From Lichenostomus cassidix (lineage: Eukaryota > Chordata > Aves > Passeriformes > Meliphagidae): DNA of 64,000 nt. Below the pieces are notes generated by a model, which saw only the letters and a list, made by a program, of their open reading frames with translations, had not been told where the DNA came from and did no database searches. The position numbers and the translations under genes were made by a program. The stretch is from the NCBI GenBank assembly GCA_008360975.2, contig CM039185.1, positions 2,356,001 to 2,420,000 on the forward strand. Direction: 5' to 3'. This document shows, piece by piece, positions 12,601-24,360 of the stretch (its first letter is position 1; every line of letters starts with the position of its first letter).

Positions 12601-13609
12601 CAGGTACATTTTGCACTTCTCAGGGCCTCTGAGTCTGCTTTATTCACTAAACTCCACAACAGCTCCATCCAAACAGCACAGAGAAAAAGGCAGCAATACA
12701 GCCAAAGAGGAGGTACATAAACAAACCAACAGGATTTAATAGCATGGGCACCCCAAAAGTAACCAATGTACATCCCAACAGCTAAGAAACGAGGGGAGAG
12801 ACAAAGAGCAAAGGCAGGGAGCTGTGCAGAAATTATCACCTCGTTTTGGGGAGGCTGCTTCATGACTTTTTAAATAAATACACCTGGCACACAGGTTGCA
12901 ATGGGAATATACACTCATTAATTTCCAGCCCAGTGTCAGCTTTCCAGATACCAGCTTGTCCCAAAGCAATGACTGTAACTGAATACAAACCCTCTGGGTC
13001 ACTGCTCTGCCTGGGGTATTAAACAGCACTGAGGAATAAAAGGCAGAATGAATATTTCAAGGGGCTGAAGGCACCAGGAGTAATGGACAGGGATGAGAAC
13101 TGAGCAGCTCCTGAGTTCCATGGCACAAAGAGGGCTGGCTTTCAAAAGCCACTACCAGCCAAAATTTCCAAAAGCAAGCCACAATTCATGGCATTCCCAT
13201 TTATACCCTACCCAGGTGAGAGATGTCATCTGCTTTGTTTCCAGAGGATGGGCATTCAGCACTTCTGAAATCATTCTGTGGGCACACAAACACTGACTCT
13301 CCTAAAAAATCTGGTTTACCTTCCCATGACTCAACTGCAACAACGGGGGAAGTTCCTTCAGCTGTAATTCCACAGATCCCAAAGTTGTTGGGAGGGGCTG
13401 ATTGAGGTCTCCTTTTTGTAATTGACTGATCTCTGATATCCCCCCAAACTGATTTAACGAATCCTGCCTGTAAAAGGGAAAACCAGGCAGGCAGAAACTC
13501 TTCCTGCTCTTCAGGTGCTTGCCAGAAAACTCAGCTACAAAATATTTCTGTGCAGCACTGAAAGCCTCTCCTGAAACCTTTCATGTGTCTCTCTACACGT
13601 CAAGCTCCT
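9655..13609. other. Unique non-coding DNA, 4 kb
   Basis: The longest repeat-free stretch in the first quarter of the window. It mixes AT-rich segments (9780-9990, 11780-12260, 12480-12560) with moderate-GC ones. The largest open frames (10804-11169 on plus; 12492-12863 on minus) have no recognisable domains. A donor-like 'tttaag|gtgagg' lies on the minus strand near 12260, but no matching acceptor or conserved frame accompanies it. Confidence 0.4.
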
Positions 13610-14065
13610 TTTCTTCTTCCTTTTATCTTCATATTTAGATAATTCTCACTAAAAGCAAGGTGGTCGTTCTTGCAAAATTACCATAACGTCTCTTGATGGA
13701 CTTTTAAGATCTCTGCTGCTTGTTACACAGCGCTGCGATGTGTTTTGCCAAGAAGCGAGACATTGTTTATTCTTGTATTAGGAAGACAAAGTGTTTCCCA
13801 CTTAAGGGCTTCATCTCTCCTAAAAACGGCGCAGCAGAAAGAGTGGCAGAGCTGGAGGGAGGAGGCTCCTGACGGCACCGGAATTTCAATTCCATTGATT
13901 AGCCAGCATCGCCGCTAAGGAGATTTAATGCCGAGCCCGGTGTAAATTGGATTCCAATTGCTGTCCCTGTGTAAAAGGGGGTCTCACATAAAGGATTAAA
14001 CGCAGGCCAAGGGTGCACAATGAACCCACTGGCTCATTCACAATCAGCTTTGTGTACTCATTAGA
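13610..14065. promoter_or_regulatory. Candidate conserved non-coding element or enhancer
   Basis: Repeat-free block with dense developmental-type motifs: an overlapping SOX/FOX-like 'cattgttta' at 13761-13769, an 'attgatta' HOX/PBX-like site near 13894, two CAATT cores flanking 'aaattggattc' near 13945, and 'ggattaaac' near 13991. A local rise in CpG, about eight between 13825 and 13940, is unlike the CpG-depleted flanks. All this fits an enhancer that has resisted decay. No reading frame is conserved through it. Functional status is inferred from composition only. Confidence 0.35.
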
Positions 14066-15683
14066 AAAGGGAGCTAATCACCCCAGTTTGTGCTGGTTTC
14101 AGAGCTGCCAGCACAAAAGGCTGTGACCTCCCACTGCGAGTCAAAGACAAAATATCCCACTTTCTCCCATGTACCAAAACCTCTCATTTTGTGCCTCTAA
14201 AATTCAACCTTCTGATGGAGCCACAATAAAAATTAGCTATGGTCAGCAAGACTCAGCTACCCCTAAAATCCCAATTATGTTGCTTAATATAGGGGGTGAA
14301 TTAGGAAAACTAAACATCTGTCCAGTAAGGACTCTACCAGTGACCTAGTTCTGTCCCAGTGTGTGGCTTGCTTGTAAATGTGATCAGAGCATGTGCAATG
14401 CAACAAAGCCCAGAGATTTCCTAAGCAATCTCCCAGGTAATCAAAAATCACATTTCAGGCAGCACATGGGAGTGTATTCCTACACTTGTTGGTATGGCAC
14501 AAGAAAGCACGGGAGTTAAACCACAAGTCGTAAGGAGTAGAAAAATGGAAACTTTGCTGTGAGTGTGGTTTTGGAACGAAGTGCTGGGCAGGAGGTGCTG
14601 TTCCCCCACAGCCCCTTGGCTCCTACAAACAGCTGCTTGAAAGGAAGAAGTACTGCAAGGCTGGACAGCAGCCCTTGCACACCACACAGCCCTGTGTCAA
14701 ATGTACAGAGTCCAGAGGGCAGGGAGATAGGCACCTGCACACACCGACATGTCCTTGAACCCTCTGCATGCTTCCCTGGTGAAACAACATCTCCTCAGGC
14801 CCTAAAAATGGGGTGTCTCCCACTGAAGTCACCCCCACACTGCCCTGGGGGCACAGCCCCCCTGCTCTACCTCAGACCCCACCTTGCCACACTCACTGTG
14901 ACCACAGCTCTCCACAGACCCTCTGCACACTTTTGGCCACCACAGCACTCCAAGCTCTGCAGCCACTGCCCTCCCATTCATCATCTTGAAATAGCTCCGT
15001 GCCACTGCTGTGAAATGTGGGATCAGCACTGTGGCTGCGTATTTTTAGCACAACAAACGTTTTGTCCTTTTGGAGATGAGTTAATTGCCCTGTTTCCTCT
15101 TCCTGCTGTTCCATCTCCTGGCTGTTTGGCCAGGCTGGTTGGTCTCCCAGGACGTGGCCACAGAAAGGAGCAAGGGTGGCACCAACCAGCTCCTGAAAAT
15201 GCCATGGGCACTTCCAAAGCACCTCCCTGGCCAGGAGAGGAGATGGTCCATGTGTCCTCTCACTGCACACACAGCACAGGCATCAATGATTAGCACCACA
15301 GTGACACTGCTGATGCTGGAGTAACCCAGGAAGTATTAATCCAACCCAGGTTCAGCCCCACATTGTGCACATCAAACCAACACCCTCACAAGCAATAAAC
15401 TCCATCCACTTCATAAGGACTTCAAGGAAAAACACATGATAAGAACAGTTAGGGTCAGGAAAAGTTTAGCTCAACCTTGCACTATGTTAAATTATCCTAT
15501 GTCTAGACTATAACCCTTGGTTTCCAAATTCTCTTTTGCTACAGAAAGCCAAAGGAAAACTACCAACATCCATCCATTCCCAGATTAGGAACACAAAGTT
15601 TGAAATCCCAAGCAGTCCGAGGAGGTAGGACCCAGTATCACAACATGCTTTTACGGTGCACTACTGCTTTCCCAAAGAACAAC
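14066..15683. other. Non-coding DNA with a 244-codon chance open frame
   Basis: 14066-14560 is AT-moderate. 14559-15293 (plus) is open for 244 codons, but the translation is dominated by P, S, H, C and L with no domain, and several minus-strand frames are open across the same DNA. That is what GC-rich, TA-poor sequence produces by composition. No TATA box, splice pair or polyadenylation signal defines a gene. 15300-15680 is unremarkable. Confidence 0.45.
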
Positions 15684-15947
15684 GGAAGGGAAGGGAAGGG
15701 AAGGGAAGGGAAGGGAAGGGAAGGGAAGGGAAGGGAAGGGAAGGGAAGGGAAGGGAAGGAAGGGAAGGAAGGGAAGGGAAGGGAAGGAAGGAAGGGAAGG
15801 AAGGGAAAAGGAAGGAAAAGGAGGAAGGGAAGAGGAAGGGAAGGGAAGAAGGAAGGAAGGGAAGGGAAGGGAAGGGAAGGGAAGGGAAGGGAAGGGAAGG
15901 GAAGGGAAGGGAAGGGAAGGGAAGGGAAGGGAAGGGAAGGGAAGGAA
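15684..15947. repeat. (GGGAA)n pentanucleotide array, interrupted
   Basis: About 264 bp. It has a pure GGGAA block (about 15684-15759), a degenerate purine-only middle (about 15760-15856, with GGAA, GGAAAA and GGAGGAA variants), and a second pure block (about 15857-15946). The plus strand is all purine. Each run of four units is a G3N2 quadruplex motif, with the complementary CCCTT strand able to form an i-motif or triplex. Open frames through it encode GREGK or PSLPF repeats and are artefacts. Confidence 0.97.
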
Positions 15948-16744
15948 CCCAGTGCAGCCACGACATCACAGCACTTCAAGGAACACCCAGCACCGGGCAC
16001 TCCACAGATCTACCACACAAGCAACGATACCAAAAGCGAATGGCTAATCCATTTATCCCTCTTTACAGCCCTCCCAAGCAAGTGTAAAACCACAGGCAGG
16101 CACAAACCACACCATCATGTGTGTCCTCCCAGCTGGCTCCCAGCCCGGGGCTGTGGGACACATCACTGGTGTCCCAGGGAGAGGAAAGCGGGTCAAGGCA
16201 ACTGCAGAAATGCAGTGGAAAAGGTCAGAACCGTAATTTTCATATTATCTATAGCACGACTATTTTATTTTTCCTTAATAGAGGATGTTTAATGGTTTGG
16301 AGGAAATCAGCCGACCTTTGAGCAGGAACAATTCTGAAGGAAGACAATCCAAAAATATGCTGAAGGACCGCTCTTGTCAATGGGGAACAATTTCTCTGTC
16401 CACAGGGACCTCTGTCAGGCAAATAAAATCTTCTGTCAGCAGCTGCACACAGAACCTCCAGTGCTGGAGGATAAAATCTGATTGTGTGCACATCTGAGGA
16501 GATGGTATCTATTCACTACCTATTGGCACACAATGTGCTGGGTAAAAACAGTTTAAACTAAAATCTCATTCTCCTCTTTAGAAAAAGAAGGAAAGAAAAG
16601 CTGTACGCCTATGGCAGCAACTCCAGTCCAGATGTCTCTCTCTGCTGATTTTTATGTAAGTAGCAAGTGTTTTATTAAATGATAACCTACTGGCAATAAG
16701 AAGGCAGAGTACTCTGGATGATTTTCATTGTCACCAAATTGAAC
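15948..16744. other. Unique non-coding DNA
   Basis: Moderate composition and no repeat family. The open frame that leaves the pentanucleotide array continues to 16292 without encoding anything recognisable. Confidence 0.45.
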
Positions 16745-16766
16745 TTTTTTTTTTTTTGGGGGGGGG
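16745..16766. repeat. T13G9 homopolymer junction
   Basis: Thirteen T immediately followed by nine G. Adjacent homopolymers of this kind mutate by slippage and are prone to sequencing error, so the exact lengths are uncertain. Confidence 0.9.
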
Positions 16767-17067
16767 ATATAGGAGAAAAAGCCAAATCCAAATAAGACAC
16801 AGAAGTCACAGAGCATTAAAATTACCCCTTTGTATTTTAGACTGAACATTCCCCCAACACTTAGTGAAAAGACCACAGATTTTTGTTGTTATTGGAGTTG
16901 CATCAAATGCACCACTTTCAAGTCACTGTGTCATAATAATATTAGCAATAATATTCACTGGTTTATTGTCCTGGGAAATCAGTGCTTAGCAGCTTGACAT
17001 TTCACTAACACGACGCCCTTCCGACAGACTGAGGCACTTAAAAAATTCCACCTCCCATTGCTGCCAC

Positions 17068-17385
17068 TCAACCAGCACCCTGCAACCAGCACACGAATCT
17101 CTGCGCTTCTCCATCAATATATTCACAAGATTCTCCCACCAAGATGATAATACTCAATCTGCACTTATTTTCCAGATGATCAACTGGACTTCTGCACGCC
17201 TTACAACCTGGCCTTTGGCATTCTCAGCAAGAGCAGCATTAGGTCCAATGATCATTATCTCCATGACTTCAATTTTCCTCTCAGCCTCTTTCAATCTCAA
17301 ACCAAAGCTTTCCAAGTCCTTATCCACTGCAGCATGAATCGCATCTCGCTTTTCTATAATGTCTGCCAAGCACTTAGCAAGCCCA
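17068..17385 (-). pseudogene. Degenerate LINE ORF1-like fragment (L1/Tx1 type)
   Basis: On the minus strand a frame open from about 17385 to 17154 encodes a coiled-coil-like segment with 'ESFGLRLKEAERKIEVMEIM' (roughly 17308 to 17249) and 'NAALAENAKGQVVRRAEVQL'. After a one-base frame slip near 17185 the other frame continues as 'DHLENKCRLSIIILVGE' and stays open to a stop at 17068-17070. In L1-type ORF1 proteins a coiled coil ending in D-x-L-E-N is followed by R-R-x-N-I-R-I-x-G, the first strand of the RNA-binding RRM domain. Order and spacing match. ORF1p is the RNA chaperone of the retrotransposition particle. The copy is partial, frameshifted and inactive. A chance coiled-coil frame is the alternative, but the D-LEN-R-I-I-G signature makes it less likely. 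Confidence 0.5.
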
Positions 17386-18405
17386 GCACTGCTTGATAAG
17401 CCGAATCCATGCCTCCTGACAGTACGGAGCTGAGAGCAGCCAAGCCTGACCCTCCCAGCCAGAAGGAAGTTTGAAAGTGAAATATCAGGGCCTCAGAGTG
17501 TCCACTCTGCCTCGTTTTTCCTCCCCCAGTTACTGAAAGCACACAGAGCCTCACATCCCGTTCCTGGGGTCACACCAGCAGCTCCTGCCAGCTGCCCACA
17601 TCTGCAATCCATCAACCATCAGCCCTAAAGGTTCATGTAGGTTTGTTGTAGCTGAGCTGCAGGAATAAGCTTTCCATTTCGAAATATTGGAGTGCACACA
17701 CCAGGAATTACATCCCAGTTCCAGAGGTAAAAATGGCAAAGCAAACAAGGGAGGCAACTTGGCTTTCAGAGTTACAAGAGGTGAGAGAAGTGCCTGAGGC
17801 ACAAATCCCTTCCCCAGAGCCCCAGCACTGCCACCCTTTCCTTTCCCGAGGACTCCAAAAATCTCAATTCCACATGCACAGACCACACAAGGTGTTTCCT
17901 ACCTTTTGGAGAGCTAGGACAAAAGCTACCTGGGTATAAAAAACACATGGCATCCTCCCTACAGGAATATCCTCATCGATTTCCCTTCTGCAGGTTAGTT
18001 GGGATCCCCACGTCAAGGTTTGGGAGCAGCACAGTTCCCACTGCACCTCCCCATGGATTACCCACACTCCCAGTGCCAAGGCTGATCCCTTCATACTGAT
18101 TTAAACCTATCCTGATTTTTCACAAGGATCTGTCAAGAATCAGTTGTGGGCTAAGGAAAAAAAATTCTATAAAATAAAAGATCTTTTGGTTGGGCGGGGT
18201 GGGGCGCAGAAGAAGGACGGAGGCTAAAAAGACATTCTCTAAAAAATCAAAATACAGACAACCAAAATCTGATTCTTCCACCACCTGAAGAATACAAACA
18301 GCACCAAACTGCACACACTTTAGCAAAATAATACCTGGAGGACTCCAGCAGAATATCTGATGTGTAACACCTACTCTGCTCTGAACTGCAGCCTCTTCCA
18401 TGAGG
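17386..18405. other. Unique non-coding DNA
   Basis: Moderate-GC single-copy sequence upstream, in minus-strand terms, of the ORF1-like fragment. I could not trace more LINE sequence through it. The minus-strand frame 17551-17886 is open for 111 codons but shows no domain. Confidence 0.4.
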
Positions 18406-18574
18406 GAATCATAAAATCGTTAAGGTTGGAAAACCTCTCTAAGATCCCTGAGTCCAACCATTCCCCCAGCACAGCCAAGGTCACCACCAAACCATGTCTC
18501 CAGGTGCCACAACTATTTTTTAAATGCTTCCAGACACTGTGATCCCACCACTGCCCTGGGCAGCCTGTTCCAAC
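18406..18574 (-). mobile_element. CR1 LINE, 3' end fragment (second subfamily)
   Basis: About 170 bp in antisense orientation. It begins at the element's terminus with 'gaatcataaaatcgttaagg' and runs through 'gtccaaccattcccccagca', 'accaccaaaccatgtctcca' and 'ctgggcagcctgttccaac'. This wording belongs to a different CR1 subfamily from the 4.4 kb copy, the same one as the copies near 45.3 and 61.5 kb. Confidence 0.92.
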
Positions 18575-18879
18575 AAGAAGCAGATGGGTGCTGGAGGACC
18601 AGGAAAGGTCTGGAAGACAGCTACCTGCAATTTTCACTTCTTGCTTTCCTGCTCAGCCTCCAGCACCTCCTGACACTTGCTCTCCATGTGTCACGTGCAC
18701 ATTCAGGGCTTCATGTTCGGACTGAAAAGTGAGAACTTGGGAAAAGAAGGATTGGGGAAGGAAGGGGGGGCTCTGAGAGCCACTCCTGGAGATGAGGATA
18801 AAGCAGTTCCGACTGCTATGAGATGCTGCTTCCCCCAGCAAGTCCCTGTCACCAGCGAGCAGAACACGGCAGCTTGATT
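18575..18879. other. Unique non-coding DNA
   Basis: Moderate-GC single-copy sequence. Nothing recognisable. Confidence 0.45.
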
Positions 18880-19145
18880 TTGTATTTGTTCTTTCTTTCT
18901 TTAAGAGCTACATAAACGTTCTGATTAATAATAATGGACCTGTTACAGCTTCCACCATCCCCAAAGGGAGCAAAATCAGGTTTGGCATTTGCAATTATGC
19001 CTGCTAAACCAGGAGTCCTCAAGTGTCACATTAGAGAATCGAGGGCTTGATCCTGGGCAGTGCCGAGTGCTGCCAGCATCGCTCAGTGAAACATCAAAGC
19101 AGCTATTAATTTTTGTTTAATACACCTAAATTCATTCAGGGTCTA
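18880..19145. promoter_or_regulatory. Candidate conserved non-coding element
   Basis: AT-rich, repeat-free block with 'gattaataataatgg' near 18923, 'gagaatcgagggcttgatcc' near 19033, and 'agctattaatttttgtttaa' near 19101 (homeodomain and FOX-like cores). Composition and motif density suggest regulatory DNA. No conservation data are available. Confidence 0.22.
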
Positions 19146-20130
19146 AAGGATGTGCTCAGGCCACGTGGCTGGGCCCCAGCAGAGAGAGGCACTGGGGACG
19201 TGGAGAAAATCTTTCCCCTGGGAGAACTCAACTGAACCTGGCTGAGAGCACAAGGCACAGGAGGCAGCAGGTGTCCATCGTGGGTCACATCCTCCATGGA
19301 TCTGCTCCCTGTTCAGGTGGGCATGTGACAGAGAAGGAAATCAGGGCCAGACAGAACCCATCAGGCTCCAAGAGTCCAATCCTGAATTGTACCCTTAAGG
19401 ACTCCAACGCATTTGTTGCTGGAGCTAGTGGATGTCTCATCCTATTTACATAATATATGACCTAATTTTGTGTTCAGTGAGTATTTAATTACAGCCGATT
19501 GAATACAAAAATGACTCAAAATACTCCCAGCACTAATAATTAATGTTTTAATTGTGGTTTTTTTCATGGGGTTAGGTTTTTTTGCCTCGCATGCAGCATT
19601 TAAATAATTTGAGCACATATCAAAAATAAAAATGAAATAAAGAAAATGCATCACTCCTTCTAGAACCAGCTCGGAAGGGGCCAGTGCTTGTCTAACATGG
19701 CGGCCCCTCCTTTTTCTGCACAGAAACAGGGATTCTGTATTTCACACTCCCGCTACCAGAATTAATAATTCCAGCCCACTTGGTAAACTAGAACCTCTGT
19801 CAGTTCACTCACCCAACTCCATCCCTCTGGGACAGGGCCTTGTCAAGCTGTGGAGCATCATCTGCTGCCTCTGGCAGAGCTGAGACACAACTGTGGTGAA
19901 AGGAATCCGAGCACAGCTGCTCAGCAGTTCTCTCCCAGCTCAAGACAGAGTGTCTCTGGGAGGAACACCAACTATTCATCAGGATCTTCAATATATTTAA
20001 TAAGGATCCCCTTAATAAGTGTGGATTTCCATCCCACACAGGGCTGGAAATCCCCATCCCACGCCAAATGTTCCCAGCCAATCCAACCCTGACCACTTCT
20101 CAGGGCAGAGCAGGAACAGCTTTGCAGTAT
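19146..20130. other. Unique non-coding DNA
   Basis: A GC-richer start is followed by AT-rich DNA at 19440-19640 with several TTAATT and AATAAT cores. A small imperfect hairpin (ggatttccatcc paired with ggctggaaatcc) lies near 20024-20053. No gene is supported. Confidence 0.4.
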
Positions 20131-20930
20131 TGTATTTCAGCTCATCAAAAGGCTTCAGAATGACCATTTAATTAAGCCAGTTCAAAACATTTCACACTTC
20201 AGATAGTGACAGATTAAAAAAAATAAATAAAAATTGAAAAACAACAGTAGGACCAATAACTGTAGAACTGCTCACATACCTTAGACTGAAAGGGTTTACA
20301 TGTTCTAAACAGTTTAGGAATTACGTATTCTTAACCTAGAAGGAACAAACCCATCAAGGAATCACTACCACAGTGCACTGGAGCAGTATCAGTCCTCCTG
20401 CAGCATATCCAGGATTACTCTCTGTGTTTTCTTCCCTGGGCATGACTCAGATAATGATAGCAAGTGGCAAATTAAATCATACCAGTGCTATCTGAGAGCT
20501 GCAATCCTTTATAATTAGGGGGCTTTGTTTGTTTAGGAAAAAAAAATCATATTTATAAAAAGCTTATCTCAGGGATAAGGGAGCATTTTTTCAGACTGTT
20601 TTTAAAATAATGCCAGCCTTCTAAAAACTTTTAAAAAACCAAACCAAAAACAAACTCTAAAAGGCCTTCTAAGCAGAGGGTCATTATAAATAAAACAAAA
20701 TGTTAGCCTGTAATCCTCTGTTTCTGCAGAGCCAAGAAATGCTCAAACATACACAATATGTAAATCCCACCCTAACTTATCCACCATTAGTTTTCACCTT
20801 GAGCCAAATAAATTAATTATCCTTTCCAAAATTAGTTTATTAGAATAATAATCTCCTCCTCCTGATTCTTTTGCTGGAATAATAATTCCATTATCACATG
20901 GCCAAAATATACACCAGGAAAGTAGACTGT
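20131..20930. promoter_or_regulatory. AT-rich, possibly regulatory block
   Basis: About 800 bp of AT-rich single-copy sequence with many ATTA and TAAT cores ('aaataaattaattatcc' near 20807; 'ttagtttattagaataataatc' region near 20830). A strong minus-strand donor-like site (ctaag|gtatgtg) lies near 20280 but has no recognisable exon. Inference only. Confidence 0.2.
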
Positions 20931-23900
20931 TGTGGGAGCTTTTGAGATCAATACAAATTACTATGCTCAGCATTTCTCTCTCCAGATATTTACACCACGC
21001 TCATCACCTCGGTATCCCAGCTCAATACAAGAAAAGCAAAAACTTGTTCACAACGCAGCATATTTAATCTTCAAGTGCTTGACAAGCTCCAGCCAATATC
21101 CAGAACTCCCTGGTGGCAGCTCTGATGGAGCAACTCAGGTTTAGAGGCTGAACCCAGAGTGGGGCTTGGTGCCTGGACAGGGCTTGGGCAGGAATTGGGC
21201 TCACCTGGTCCAAGAATCCCCACCTGGAACAGCCCCAAAATCTGCAGGGACCTGAGCTCAAGGCCATGTTCCCCATGCTGTTGAGTCCAAAGCTTCCTTT
21301 TACATCCCTCCAACTCTGTGCCCATCATCTCTCTGAGATAAATAATTGTCCTCTCATCCTTTCCTGCCTGGGCAGCTCTGGAAGATGCACCAGGTTCTCC
21401 AAAATCACCTTGTCCAGTGCCAAACGCCTCTATGCAGTCTGTATTTAACTCAGATTTAGGGCTCCACTCAGGGATCCAAGCACTTAAAAACAGGATGTTG
21501 CAAAAGTCAAGTCTTCTATTAAATTTAATCCCAAGCAACCTCTGACATCAGAGCCACAGTGACTAATCCAGCAATGACCAGCAAACGTCTTTAGTCCACA
21601 ATCAGGACAATCATGGGGAAAAAAGACTGGAAACAATCTCAGGGTCTGGGTTTTGTGAAAACCTGGCCTGGTGCATGCCACCCACACAGACCCTGGGAGA
21701 GAAGGCAGAGTGATAGCTGGGCGATCACCCAGTGGGGTTTTTTGTTCAAATATGAGAACTCCAGGAAAACCAGAGCTGGGGAAGGCCACCTCACAGGTGA
21801 GTCTGTCCTGGCCAGGGAATCCATGGCAGCAGTGACATTTGGATCTGCCTCTGCTGCCATTTCCTGAGGTACAAAGCAGATCCCCCTCACCCAGGGGCCT
21901 GGGAGACTTCAGTGCAGAATGCAGATCAACACTGCCTATAAAACCCCTTTAATGCATCACTCTTATTGTTTCTAACGCCTCAGATTAGATTTGGGTTTGT
22001 TTTTAAATGGCAATTAGGTCTTCATCAACACTGAATGCTCCTTCTTGATCTACCAGTTACACACATTATCTATTCATCCTTGCTAGGCTTTGGTGAGGAT
22101 TGCCTGAATACCTCTTGGAAATGAACAGCCCTTGGAAATCACTAGTGTTGGTTAATAAACACAACCCCAACCAGTATCTAATCTGACTTCTAACCACAGA
22201 GACCCTAAATAAACTTCTGTTTTGTAAGAGTCCAGAACATGACTGAGAGGTGAGAGTGAAGCTGGAAAAATTACTCCAAGCACTTGCTTCTTATTTTATT
22301 TACTACCTAGTGACATTCTGTTCTTAAACAGCCATTTTCTAGGAAGGTTTTATTAATTTTAATAGCAAACACACAAGACCATATATTCATCTGCTTTAGT
22401 CCCTATTTAAGTCCTGTTGAACATAACCTGTGACTGGAGCTTGGACACAGCTTTTTCTCACTAGAACAGTTATGAAACCTCCCAACCTCTGTGTTTATAA
22501 GGTCCACAAACACTTCCAGGAAAGGAATAAATAGAGTATTACTGAATCACTATATCCACAAGTTAATCAATGAAGGACAATTCAATAGCAAGTGGTTAAA
22601 AAGTAAGGAGGAATTTCTAATCTCTAACTGTGGTTTGATGGTTGCACACCCTCCTGCTTCCTCCTGCCCAGACCAGGGCTCTCCATGTAGGAGGAGAAGG
22701 AGAAGTTGGGAGAAAAAAAAGAAAAAATAAAGCTTCCTTTGTCTTCAACAGATTTTATCATTTCTGTTTAGTATTTTAATAAAATATTTACTTTCCTTGT
22801 ATTTTATGCTTTAATTATTCATTACTGAAATCAGTTTAAAGAGCTGCCATGCTCTTAAATGAAGTTCTAAAAACGATACCTTGGAGCTCCCCATTTATTG
22901 TAGTTTAGTGACTTTCATCTCCAGTCTGCTCTGCCTGCAAGTCACAGAGCCTCTTTCCTCTTCACAGGGACTTGACAAACTCATTGCAGACATCACACCA
23001 GGAGCTTTTGTAAGGGCTGCCTACAAATCACACGCTGAGGCAGCAGCAGAGGCAGGAGTTGGCTCATTCTGTCCCAGCATGATGGTCAAAGGCCATCCCT
23101 GTGCCTGACTGCATGGGTAGAACAGCCCTGGGTGATGGGGAAGGGTTTGGTGTCACTGTGGGCTCACCCAAAAGTGATGGAAATGATCAACACCCGAGAA
23201 ACTTTAAAGGTGAAAGAAAAAAAGAAAAAAAAAAAAAGAAGGCAGGGAAAACTGAGTTGGATTCATGGCAGTTGGAGACCCAGCTGGGAGCAGGACCCAT
23301 GGACAGCTTCCTCCAGCCACAGCCAACCTTCTCCCAGGGTCTCTCTGTGCAGGGACAGGAGCACAGGAACCACCTGGATGAGAATGCTGAGGGTTTGGAA
23401 CATAAAGCCTCATCCCTCCACACTGAGAGCAGCAAAATACAGCCACAGCAAATGCAAGCTTAAAGCTCACCTGGTCCATTTTCACAGCCAGACGTGTCTG
23501 TGGACAGCACACACCCCTGTTGGCACTGGCAGGGCCTAACAACAAAATTCCTGCCTAAAACCTCTCAGTTTGTCTTCGCAAGGAAAACCAGAGCTGTCAT
23601 CACCTCACCTTCGCTAACCCAGGGCAGCTTTCAGAGGCAAAGTTCCTGTGAATTGTGCAGCTTTTGACAAATTGCTGTGGTCAGACCAGCCTGAAGGTCC
23701 CTATCACCTGCCAACATGTCTGAAAATGTGTTCCCCAGTCTCTCCTGGAAGTGCAGCTCGTGGGGATGATGATGCTGAGTCCCAGCTGCTGGTGCAAGCA
23801 GCGAACACAGAGATGATTTCAGCTCACAGTCCATCTCAATATCACTCTAAAGGGAGAGGGGAATAGAAACAAGCAGACTACATTGGGCAGTGTGACAGTC

Positions 23901-24120
23901 ATTTGTCACCAGCTGAACTCTTGTCAGGTCTGGGGCACTTCATTTTTCTCACTTCTTCAGCATCAGGGCGGCAGAGATGATGGAGAACAATGCTGTGGTG
24001 TCTGTGCAGATCTGGAGAGAAAGCTCCCACGAGGGAGAGCAAGATGTTTGTTTGAGTGTTTCAGGAAAGGAGCAACAGAAGTTGGCAGCACAGGTTTGAG
24101 GGGGTTCTTTTTGGATTCAA
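20931..24120. other. Unique non-coding DNA, 3.2 kb
   Basis: 21060-21900 is GC-rich with a 155-codon minus-strand open frame (21071-21538) and no domain. 21950-22880 is AT-rich. 22700-22730 is purine-rich, and 23214-23240 is an A-rich tract. 23100-23545 is open in several frames on both strands, consistent with composition. I see no repeat family or gene. Confidence 0.4.
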
Positions 24121-24360
24121 ACGGAACAGTTTGGGATGGAAGGGACCTTAAAGCTCATCCCGTTCCAACCCTGCCATGGCAGGGACACCTTCCACCATCC
24201 CAGACTGCTCCAAGCCCCATCCAACCTGGCCTTGGACACTTGCAGGGATCCAGGGGCAGCCACAGCTTCTCTGGGCACCCTGTGCCAGGGCCTGCCCACC
24301 CTCAGAGCCAGGAATTCCTTCCCAATATCCCACCTAACCCTGCTCTCTGGCATTCCCATT
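24121..24360 (-). mobile_element. CR1 LINE, 3' end fragment
   Basis: About 240 bp, antisense: 'cagtttgggatggaagggac', 'ccatggcagggacaccttcc', 'ccatccaacctggccttgga', 'gccacagcttctctgggcac', 'cctgtgccagggcctgccca', then 'tgctctctggcattcccatt', where it is 5'-truncated. It closely resembles the 28.1 kb copy. Confidence 0.94.

Noticed and set aside
14559..15293. 244-codon open frame, the longest outside simple repeats
   Set aside because: GC-rich, stop-poor DNA with several frames open on both strands. The P, S, H, C-rich translation has no domain and there is no gene structure.
15600..16292. 230-codon plus-strand open frame and its minus-strand counterparts
   Set aside because: Created by the (GGGAA)n array. 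The translation is a repeated GREGK-type peptide with no unique domain.
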